Below, piece after piece: positions 1 through 5,369 of a DNA stretch of 5,369 nucleotides. The notes beneath the pieces were generated by a model, which worked only from the letters and a program-made list of their open reading frames with translations, was not told the DNA's origin and ran no database searches. Position 1 is the first letter of the stretch. Each line of letters opens with the position of its first letter. The position numbers and the translations under genes are program-made. This stretch comes from Lachnoclostridium sp. UBA739 (GTDB lineage: Bacteria > Bacillota_A > Clostridia > Lachnospirales > Lachnospiraceae): NCBI GenBank assembly GCA_002297865.1, contig DBKX01000336.1, forward strand, positions 1 through 5,369, read 5' to 3'.

Positions 1-493
1 AGCCTGCCCCATCTGGTTTTATTCTCTGAAGGTCGTGTTTAATTCTATTTCCATCAACACTCATTCCGATTGAGATATGATTTCGATTTTTTTTTATGTA
101 ATTTTGAACTTTTTCTGTATGGTACAATAGCCCATTAGTTGAAAATGAAAAACGATAGCTATTAAACCAAGGATGATCTAGTAAAAACATCTGCAGCTTG
201 ATATAATCTGATATTTTATCTATTAAGTCTATTTCTAAAAATGGTTCGCCGCCAATAAACTCCCATATAACAGATGGTTCGTCGAACTGTTCTCGATTTG
301 CCAAAATAAAATCTACAGTTTTTTTTGCTGTTTCAAAAGACATTTTCTTTAAATTATTCTTTCCTGTCATATAGCAATATTTACAAGCTAAATTACAGGC
401 TTCTGTCACACAAAAAGTAATACTTTTAGGTATTCCCAAACCATACCACTCATCAGGCATATCACCCATATAAAAAGTTTCCTTTTTAGTCAT
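1..493 (-). CDS. Radical SAM peptide maturase, N-terminal 164 residues (3' end outside window)
   Basis: The reverse strand reads open from ATG at 493-491 to the window edge. Residues 33-40 (CNLACKYC) form the CxxxCxxC motif that binds the 4Fe-4S cluster and S-adenosylmethionine, followed by Y41. GGEP at residues 81-84 is the usual SAM-contacting motif after the second strand of the radical SAM barrel, and the FSFSTNG and IGMSVDG segments fit later strands. The C-terminal half, where a SPASM or auxiliary-cluster domain would sit, is not in the window. A good Shine-Dalgarno (503-510) supports this start, which overlaps the upstream protease stop by 8 bases and implies translational coupling. 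From memory, the opening (FYMGDMPDEWYG, then the Cys motif around residue 33) resembles radical SAM maturases of CXXX-repeat peptide systems. The superfamily is near certain; the subfamily is tentative. Expected role: cytosolic radical modification of a Cys-rich ribosomal peptide, possibly thioether formation. Confidence 0.93.
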   Translation of the reverse strand, partial: MTKKETFYMGDMPDEWYGLGIPKSITFCVTEACNLACKYCYMTGKNNLKKMSFETAKKTVDFILANREQFDEPSVIWEFIGGEPFLEIDLIDKISDYIKLQMFLLDHPWFNSYRFSFSTNGLLYHTEKVQNYIKKNRNHISIGMSVDGNRIKHDLQRIKPDGAG

Positions 494-1196
494 TTATGCT
501 TACCCCTTTCTTGCTCATACAAATTAAATTTTTAATCGCATTTTCTCGCGATAATGAATTATTCAGTTTTGAATAGATTTTGGAAATATATCCTGTTATG
601 TATGCAGCTGCTATGCTATTTCCTGCCATTATTTTATTTTTATTTATCCGTTTTGCTTCCGGTATAATCTTGATATCAGCTGAAGCATAAAAAAAATCAT
701 CTTTAAAATAATACTGTTCTGCTTTCAGACTAGCATCTGCTTTCACACCTATTACGCCGTCCAAATAAGCAGGATAAGATATGTTACCTGTATTATCTGC
801 TGCTGCTACCAAAATGACATTTTGACGTTCTGCCTCCTGAATAATTTTCTGAAAATCATCTAAGTAACTGCAATTGAAAGTTCCTAAACTCATATTAATG
901 ATATCTGGCTGATAATCAAATACTCTCGATGCTGCGTAGAGCAATACCCGTGTATCTGTTGATAAGATTGCATCAAATATTTTGAAATTAATAATTTCGA
1001 TATCGGGGTTTATATACTTTATGACACTGGCAATAGCTGTACCATGCATATGTTCAACAGGCTCGTCACCTAATTCTGTAATATATCCATCTTCACTTAT
1101 CCCAAAACACAAAGATAACTTTATATTTTCCCCAAGATTATTTATATTACTGTCTATTCCACTATCAATAATTGCTATACGAACCTTGTCCTTCAC
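486..1196 (-). CDS. Compact cytosolic subtilisin-like (S8) serine peptidase, probable leader peptidase
   Basis: This is a 236-residue subtilase whose catalytic triad can be read directly: Asp11 in AIIDSGID, His51 in HMHGTAIAS and Ser194 in AGNSIAAAYITG. Asn135 in AAADNTGN occupies the oxyanion-hole position, and NMSLG at residues 101-105 is the usual substrate-binding strand. The catalytic Asp is only 11 residues from the start, so there is no signal peptide, prodomain or membrane segment and the enzyme should act in the cytosol. Secreted S8 enzymes are normally longer because of pre- and pro-regions. The serine motif departs from the usual GTSMAxPH: Thr is Asn193, Pro is Ala198 and His is Tyr199. 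The start codon is GTG, fixed by an in-frame stop at 1212-1214 and a Shine-Dalgarno at 1207-1211. It is followed with an 8-base overlap by the radical SAM gene and preceded by an ABC exporter lacking its own peptidase. Leader removal from a modified peptide is therefore the likely job (inference); general intracellular proteolysis is the alternative. Confidence 0.92.
   Translation of the reverse strand: MKDKVRIAIIDSGIDSNINNLGENIKLSLCFGISEDGYITELGDEPVEHMHGTAIASVIKYINPDIEIINFKIFDAILSTDTRVLLYAASRVFDYQPDIINMSLGTFNCSYLDDFQKIIQEAERQNVILVAAADNTGNISYPAYLDGVIGVKADASLKAEQYYFKDDFFYASADIKIIPEAKRINKNKIMAGNSIAAAYITGYISKIYSKLNNSLSRENAIKNLICMSKKGVSIND
503..510 (-). promoter_or_regulatory. Ribosome binding site of the radical SAM gene, inside the protease gene
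   Basis: The reverse strand reads GAAAGGGG, nine bases before the ATG at 493-491. It lies within the last codons of the S8 protease. It decides the radical SAM start and suggests that ribosomes finishing the protease re-initiate there, keeping the two enzymes in step. Confidence 0.7.
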
Positions 1197-1206
1197 AATA
1201 AAATAA

Positions 1207-1211
1207 CCCCC
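1207..1211 (-). promoter_or_regulatory. Ribosome binding site selecting the GTG start of the S8 protease
   Basis: The reverse strand reads AAGGGGG followed by ten bases and then GTG at 1196-1194. There is no in-frame ATG or TTG between this site and the upstream in-frame stop at 1212-1214, so GTG is the only conventional start at this position. Confidence 0.65.
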
Positions 1212-1258
1212 TTAAGTAAACCAAATACAATATCCTAGTAATATATTTCATTTATTAC

Positions 1259-1273
1259 ATAATATCATATTAT
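1259..1273. repeat. 15-bp perfect palindrome over the promoter -10 box, possible operator
   Basis: The sequence is ATAATAT, a central C, then ATATTAT, perfectly symmetrical about 1266. It completely covers the candidate -10 box at 1264-1269. The position suits a repressor site, but A/T-only arms in an AT-rich spacer can arise by chance. Confidence 0.3.
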
Positions 1274-1291
1274 TTATGAATTATTTGTCAT
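1264..1291 (-). promoter_or_regulatory. Sigma-A-like promoter candidate for the S8 protease and radical SAM genes
   Basis: On the reverse strand, ATGACA (1291-1286, five of six to TTGACA) and TATGAT (1269-1264, five of six to TATAAT) are separated by 16 bases. Transcription would begin near 1257, giving a leader of about 60 bases before the GTG. The spacer is AT-rich enough that chance matches occur. An independent promoter here would uncouple the protease/radical SAM pair from the exporter upstream. Confidence 0.45.
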
Positions 1292-1354
1292 ACTGTGTTA
1301 AACTTGTGATAATATTTTATCTATTTATGTAAATATCAGGTATTATTTTGTCGA

Positions 1355-3136
1355 TTACATCTTATATTGTTTTGCTTGATATTCAAATAGTTTAGCATAA
1401 CGACCTTCTTGTTCTATCAGCTGATAATGATTCCCTTGTTCTATGATTTTTCCATACTCTAGTAAAATAATTTTATCTGCTGATATAATATTAGAAAGAC
1501 GATGCGATATAAAAATAGTTGTTTTCTTCGAGCAAAGTTTTTTCATGCGCTCAAAAATTCTATACTCAGCCTCGGGATCAAGAGCCGATGATGGTTCGTC
1601 TAAAATAAGAACTTCACTATCTCGATAAAAAGCTCTTGCTAACGCAATTTTTTGTCTTTGACCACCAGATAATTCAATGCCGTTTTCTTCAAAACCTTTT
1701 GTTAAATGAGTATCTAAATTCTTTCCCATCAGCTCATACACTCCCATTGCATCACTAGATGAAAGAGCTTCAAGAATCCGTTCTTTCGAGGGTGCAGGAT
1801 CAAACATGGTTACATTGTCTTTCATAGAAAATGCAAATATAACATATTGCTGAAAGAAAGTACTAAATTTAGAACGAATCTCATGTATTGGATAATCTTT
1901 AATATTCCGTTCATTTAATAAAATCTGGCCAGATGTAGGTTCATAAAATCGAAGCAACAGCTTAATTAGTGTACTTTTACCAGAACCATTTAATCCAACT
2001 AGCCCAATGTGTTCTCCAGGCTGTATCACAAAACTTACGTTATCAAGTACAGTCTTTTCCGTATCAGGGTACTTAAAACTTACGTTTCGAAACTCTATCT
2101 TGATATGTTTATCTAATTTATAGCTACCTTTATCCGCAATCTTATTTTGATATTTTTGAAAATTTCTCATATTTTCGATTTTCAATTTTTTATCATAAAT
2201 TTCAATTGCACTTCCTATAAATTCAAAAGTGCTGTTCATCAGAGTTAAGAGCATACCCGAGTATAAAGAATAATCTCCAATAGAATTCTCTCCTTTCATA
2301 ATACGTTTCGTGATCATTAAGAGAATAAAAAAGATGCAGATTTCAGGTAAAACAGATGCAATTGAATTTAATGTAACTCGTTTCTTAGTTATTTTCTTCC
2401 TTCGTTCAAAATAAGTGTTCCATGTCCTCATAAAATAGTTTTGAAGGAAATCTCCCAAGTGATATAATCTAACATCGGAAGCATACATTTTATCTGACAA
2501 AACTGTTTCTAAATAATTCATTTTTCTCTCTGCATCTACATTTTCTACTGAAAAGAAATAAAGTTCTTTCGCATATTTCCTACTAAAATACGCAGTAGGA
2601 ATAGTTGCTGCAATAATAATTAAACCAAATGAAAGATTCACTTTACCAATAATAATAAAAGCACTGCACATTGATATGAAAAAGGACAAAAACATCATCA
2701 TGTTCCATACAACATCAATTATCGTGAACGAATCCATTTTCATTTTTTCAAATGCATCATAAAACTTACTGGAATCGAAAAACTCCATATCTGCATCTGC
2801 TGCTATGTTCATAAGCTTCAAACGTGTTTTTGTTCTCAATATGTCATTATGCATAGCACTAACATACTGATTTGCTTTTATTAAAATTGCGTTTAGTCCG
2901 GAAAGTGTTAGTAATAATAACAAGAGAATGGTGAGCTTCATATCGTTCCCTTCGCCTTTTGTCAGAGTATCTAAAATAATCTTTCCAATGTATGTAATTC
3001 CAATAGTTGTCAATGCACTGATACTGCTATAGAACAGTCGAAAGAAAGTATAAAATTTTGATGCTTCAAAAGATAATTTTATACTATATATAATTGTCTG
3101 AAAAAAGCTCCCATTATGTATTTCTTTTGGGTTCAT
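1355..3136 (-). CDS. Peptide/multidrug-type ABC exporter, fused permease and ATPase (half-transporter)
   Basis: This 593-residue protein has the type I exporter layout. A transmembrane domain spans about residues 30-310, with hydrophobic segments near 33-56, 67-86, 140-165, 166-183, 258-276 and 287-308. The nucleotide-binding domain covers about 345-590. Every ATPase motif is intact: A-loop Tyr356, Walker A GLNGSGKST (381-389), Q-loop Gln429, signature LSGGQ (489-493), Walker B VLILDE (509-514), D-loop SALD (517-520) and switch His545. It should work as a homodimer in the cytoplasmic membrane, coupling ATP hydrolysis to export. There is no N-terminal C39 peptidase domain, so it cannot clip a double-glycine leader itself; the nearby S8 protease could supply that step. 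The ATG is supported by AAGGAG at 3145-3150 with an eight-base spacer. The peptide substrate is inferred from neighbours; sequence alone would also allow drug or lipid export. Confidence 0.93.
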   Translation of the reverse strand: MNPKEIHNGSFFQTIIYSIKLSFEASKFYTFFRLFYSSISALTTIGITYIGKIILDTLTKGEGNDMKLTILLLLLLTLSGLNAILIKANQYVSAMHNDILRTKTRLKLMNIAADADMEFFDSSKFYDAFEKMKMDSFTIIDVVWNMMMFLSFFISMCSAFIIIGKVNLSFGLIIIAATIPTAYFSRKYAKELYFFSVENVDAERKMNYLETVLSDKMYASDVRLYHLGDFLQNYFMRTWNTYFERRKKITKKRVTLNSIASVLPEICIFFILLMITKRIMKGENSIGDYSLYSGMLLTLMNSTFEFIGSAIEIYDKKLKIENMRNFQKYQNKIADKGSYKLDKHIKIEFRNVSFKYPDTEKTVLDNVSFVIQPGEHIGLVGLNGSGKSTLIKLLLRFYEPTSGQILLNERNIKDYPIHEIRSKFSTFFQQYVIFAFSMKDNVTMFDPAPSKERILEALSSSDAMGVYELMGKNLDTHLTKGFEENGIELSGGQRQKIALARAFYRDSEVLILDEPSSALDPEAEYRIFERMKKLCSKKTTIFISHRLSNIISADKIILLEYGKIIEQGNHYQLIEQEGRYAKLFEYQAKQYKM

Positions 3137-3194
3137 ATTGCATTCTCCTTTTCTGCAGTGATTTTATAAATGGAATAATTCACATCTATAATAC

Positions 3195-3222
3195 ATTATA
3201 TAACTTATATTTACAACCTCAA
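3195..3222 (-). promoter_or_regulatory. Promoter candidate for the ABC exporter gene
   Basis: On the reverse strand, TTGAGG (3222-3217) and a perfect TATAAT (3200-3195) are separated by 16 bases. The start point would be near 3188, leaving about 50 bases of leader before the AAGGAG and ATG. The -35 box matches TTGACA at only four of six positions. An overlapping alternative pair (TTGTAA, 17 bases, TATTAT) lies a few bases downstream. Confidence 0.45.
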
Positions 3223-3292
3223 CAGCCATATACATTTTTTTGACACCAAACAGACAGATAGCTTCTTAACATAAAAACAGCCCTACAACTAG

Positions 3293-3330
3293 TAGTGAAA
3301 CATGACTCAGTGAATCATGCCCCAACACTA
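3293..3330. repeat. Nested imperfect inverted repeat between the esterase and exporter genes
   Basis: The core at 3301-3319 (CATGACTCA, G, TGAATCATG) is symmetrical at eight of nine base pairs about 3310. An outer pair, TAGTG at 3293-3297 and CACTA at 3326-3330, flanks it. The one-base centre suits a dimeric-protein site better than a long RNA hairpin. As RNA it could still fold into a weak stem after the esterase stop. No real T-run follows it in the esterase direction, so a Rho-independent terminator is doubtful. The rest of the spacer (3137-3390) holds only the exporter promoter and ribosome site. Confidence 0.35.
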
Positions 3331-3390
3331 ATTATAGAGCTCTTTTCAAATTTATTATTTTTTCATAAAAGAACTACTGTTTACCTACAT

Positions 3391-5369
3391 CTACCATCCC
3401 ATTACATAGCTCATATAATCTGCAAGTGTATCAGATGCTTTTTCATGAGTTGCTTCTGTTGGATGCCAGTCAACACACACACCGTCGTTCATGTTCTGTA
3501 CATCAAATTCAAGGGAAGTGATATTGTTATCGCCAGTTTCCTTAGAATAGCTTGCTACTGCTTCTTCCACTTGTGGATACAGATCCTGTCCCATTGTTCC
3601 CAATGTACAGAAAATAGTAGCAGTTGGATTCTTGCTTCTAATCTGTTTTAAGAAATCAACGTATTTCTCAACGAATGCTGCTTTCTTTGCTTCGTCATTT
3701 TTTGTGTAAGAACTATCATTGGTTCCTAAGTTAATTACAATTGCATCTGGTTCATCTACATCAAAATTCCAAGCAATGTCCGTAGCCTTTTTGCCATTAG
3801 GAAGTGTATACCAGCTAAATCCTTGGCTTCCATAATACTGAGGAATTGTCTGAAGAGTATTGATATCGCCACCTGTATATCCAGAGATAACACCAAAACC
3901 ACTTGCTGCAAACATACTGTATTCAGCACCTAATTTCTGTGCTGTTTTGTAAGCAAATGCTTTAGAACCATCTGAATTGGATGTTGACCAATGTGATGTA
4001 GTACTTTGGTCGTCTACTCCATAGCCACAAGTAATAGAATCGCCAATAAATTCGATTTTACGCGATTTAACTGCTGTTGGCTGAATCTCTGCAGTTGAAG
4101 TTGTGTTGATGCTATCAATTGCAAATGGAATATATGCAGATTCTGAAAGTCTCATAATCTTAACGGATACTGTTTGTTCTTCCTCACTCTCGAAGAAGTC
4201 ATATGTCTTGTTTAATTTATCAATTAAATTATCTACTACTAATTTATCATTTACATAAATGGCAATACGTCCAAGATGGTCTTTGTTCTCGTTGGATACT
4301 GCCTGCACATCAATAGATGCTTTTGTTCCTGTAAAGGAGAATTCTACACCAGAACATAAGTTGTTAAGCCATCTAGAACCATTGGCATCTGTAAAGGTTC
4401 TTCCCATTACTTTTACATGGTTTTCATCTGCTTTACATGTTCTTTCCTGTAACTCACCTGGTACATAAGAAGGTGCTGCTGTTGGAGGAATTTTTACAGC
4501 ACAGTCAGCAATAGCTGCTTCTACTCCACTAGTTACGTAATCTACAGAATAAATGGTATATGGATTACTTGATGCAACAAAATAAATAACATCTAAGTTA
4601 GAGAAGTCATCTCCATATGCTTTCGCGATTGTGTCATATGAAAAAATTGCTGTGAAATCATTATATCCGTTTCTTTTGATTGCAGTTGCACTCACAGTAG
4701 CCCATCCTGCTCCGCCTGTCCAGCTAGAGAACACTAATGTAGCAGCATTTCTTGAGCCTTTAAAATGAACGGAGAAATAACCATCTTGATTAATAATAGA
4801 AGGATCTAATGTACCTCCATTTTTCTTTGATGAAATTTTTCCACTGGTTGTATTGGCTGTTAATACATTTTCACCAGTAAATAAGTTAACAGAATCCTTA
4901 GCTGGAGCTACGGATACAACTGGTGCTTCTGACTTAACTGGTTCTACTGTTTGGCTAGGCTCGATGCTCTCAACTGGTTCAACAGATTTGCTAGGCTCGA
5001 TGCTTTCTACTGGTGCAGTTGACTGTGATGGCTCCGTACTTTCGGCTGGTGTTTCTGAAGGCACGGTAGGTGTTTGTACCGGTGCATTTTCCATAACATA
5101 ATCTATAGAATTCAAGGTAATCGCCTTCCATGTAGTATTAAAGTAAATTCTATCAATTAAATCAAATCTATCCCCATAGACAGCTGCAATATCGTCATAT
5201 GTAAATCTTACAAGTTTAGATCCATCAGCATTGGTAATGATTTCACTAGGTATGACAACAGCCCATCCTGCTCCACCTGTCCAGCTCTGGAAAATCATCT
5301 GGATATCATCTGGATCACCGGTTACATTGGCTTCAAAGTAACCGCCCTTTTTGATGATATCGTTGTCAA
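3391..5369 (-). CDS. Secreted multimodular CE2-type acetyl esterase (SGNH hydrolase), N-terminus outside window
   Basis: The frame is open from the window edge to the TAG at 3393-3391, giving 658 visible residues. The ATG at 5298 is internal to a domain, not the start. Numbering from that Met: a beta-rich module ends near 68, a Pro/Ser/Glu linker spans about 71-137, a second copy of the module covers about 140-255, a CE2-like N-terminal jelly-roll domain covers about 288-400 and an SGNH hydrolase covers about 414-635. Hydrolase blocks are clear: GDS with nucleophile Ser421, SGFGV with Gly467, GTND with Asn527, and DWHP with His612 and Asp610. CE2 enzymes remove acetyl groups, mainly from O-6 of sugars in glucomannan and xylan. 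The repeated modules presumably bind polysaccharide. The linker and modules imply export, with the signal peptide lying beyond 5369. No dockerin or sorting signal follows the hydrolase; it ends in SYVMGW. It appears unrelated to the peptide cassette downstream and is less AT-rich. Confidence 0.9.
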   Translation of the reverse strand, partial: DNDIIKKGGYFEANVTGDPDDIQMIFQSWTGGAGWAVVIPSEIITNADGSKLVRFTYDDIAAVYGDRFDLIDRIYFNTTWKAITLNSIDYVMENAPVQTPTVPSETPAESTEPSQSTAPVESIEPSKSVEPVESIEPSQTVEPVKSEAPVVSVAPAKDSVNLFTGENVLTANTTSGKISSKKNGGTLDPSIINQDGYFSVHFKGSRNAATLVFSSWTGGAGWATVSATAIKRNGYNDFTAIFSYDTIAKAYGDDFSNLDVIYFVASSNPYTIYSVDYVTSGVEAAIADCAVKIPPTAAPSYVPGELQERTCKADENHVKVMGRTFTDANGSRWLNNLCSGVEFSFTGTKASIDVQAVSNENKDHLGRIAIYVNDKLVVDNLIDKLNKTYDFFESEEEQTVSVKIMRLSESAYIPFAIDSINTTSTAEIQPTAVKSRKIEFIGDSITCGYGVDDQSTTSHWSTSNSDGSKAFAYKTAQKLGAEYSMFAASGFGVISGYTGGDINTLQTIPQYYGSQGFSWYTLPNGKKATDIAWNFDVDEPDAIVINLGTNDSSYTKNDEAKKAAFVEKYVDFLKQIRSKNPTATIFCTLGTMGQDLYPQVEEAVASYSKETGDNNITSLEFDVQNMNDGVCVDWHPTEATHEKASDTLADYMSYVMGW
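4534..4884 (-). repeat. Second copy of the carbohydrate-binding-like module within the esterase
   Basis: This part of the esterase repeats the module cut by the window edge at 5095-5369. Shared landmarks are IIxxxGYF, SWTGGAGWA, a (F)TYD/SYD plus DxIAxxYGDxF stretch, IYF and SxDYV, in the same order and spacing. I do not recognise the family with certainty. Aromatic-rich beta modules flanking a linker in a secreted esterase are most simply read as carbohydrate-binding modules. Confidence 0.6.
4906..5049 (-). repeat. 36-bp tandem repeat encoding a 12-residue Pro-Val-Glu-Ser linker, four units
   Basis: Four consecutive 12-residue units begin PAESTEPS, PVESIEPS, PVESIEPS and PVKSEAPV. The two central units keep a 15-base identity (4954-4968 and 4990-5004, exactly 36 bases apart). 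It forms a flexible acidic Pro-rich spacer between the two binding-like modules and could vary in copy number between strains. Confidence 0.8.

Noticed and set aside
982..1206. Plus-strand ORF opposite the S8 protease
   Set aside because: It lies antisense to a gene with a complete catalytic triad and has no recognisable domain.
1308..1321. Short AT hairpin (GATAA/TTATC) after the exporter stop, considered as a terminator
   Set aside because: The stem is five base pairs, nearly all A/T, with no T-run after it in the exporter direction.
3164..3235. Minus-strand 23-residue ORF upstream of the exporter
   Set aside because: There is no ribosome binding site (the ATG follows a run of A), it overlaps the promoter candidate, and the composition is unremarkable.
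3239..3244. Perfect TTGACA on the plus strand, considered as a promoter
   Set aside because: No -10-like hexamer lies 16-18 bases downstream and no plus-strand gene follows.
3219..3272. Minus-strand 17-residue ORF (MLRSYLSVWCQKNVYGC) ahead of the exporter, considered as a peptide precursor
   Set aside because: It has only a weak TAGGG upstream and no leader/core layout or CXXX repeats. It also overlaps the candidate -35 box of the exporter promoter. Two cysteines in a 17-residue chance ORF are not enough.
3295..3651. Plus-strand 118-residue ORF with several cysteines
   Set aside because: Most of it is antisense to the conserved SGNH hydrolase end of the esterase. The cysteines reflect the opposite-strand codon pattern, and no ribosome site precedes it.
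4853..5101. Plus-strand repetitive Ser/Gly/Thr-rich ORF
   Set aside because: It is the mirror image of the 36-bp linker repeat in the esterase, not a separate repetitive protein.

Overview
The window is a low-GC stretch in which every convincing gene lies on the minus strand, so transcription runs from high to low coordinates. The protein types (a secreted multidomain acetyl esterase with a Pro/Ser/Glu linker, and a radical SAM peptide-maturation cassette), AAGGAG/AGGGG-type ribosome sites and AT-rich spacers point to a Gram-positive anaerobe. Clostridia, probably Lachnospiraceae (plant-polysaccharide users of the gut or rumen), fits best; this is inference from content.

Region 1 (5369 to 3391) is the 3' part of a large extracellular esterase gene, cut by the window edge. 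It encodes a carbohydrate-binding-like module, a repetitive Pro-rich linker, a second copy of the module, a CE2-type N-terminal beta domain and a complete SGNH hydrolase domain. It should remove acetyl groups from hemicellulose outside the cell.

Region 2 (3390 to 3137) is a 254-bp spacer with no convincing gene. It holds an imperfect palindrome and a good promoter candidate for the next gene.

Region 3 (3136 to 1) reads as a peptide (RiPP-like) export and maturation cassette. It has a 593-residue fused permease/ATPase ABC exporter without an N-terminal C39 peptidase, then a 158-bp AT-rich spacer with its own promoter candidate. A compact 236-residue subtilisin-like (S8) protease with a GTG start and no signal peptide follows, and then a radical SAM enzyme whose start overlaps the protease stop by 8 bases. 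The radical SAM gene runs off the window at residue 164. Its N-terminus resembles the radical SAM maturases of CXXX-repeat peptide systems, though that assignment is from memory of the family.

A coherent model is: the radical SAM enzyme modifies a ribosomal precursor peptide, the cytosolic S8 protease removes the leader, and the ABC exporter moves the product out. No precursor gene is visible, so it probably lies beyond position 1. The esterase appears functionally unrelated and more GC-rich, so the cassette may be an accessory insertion next to a polysaccharide-degradation gene.
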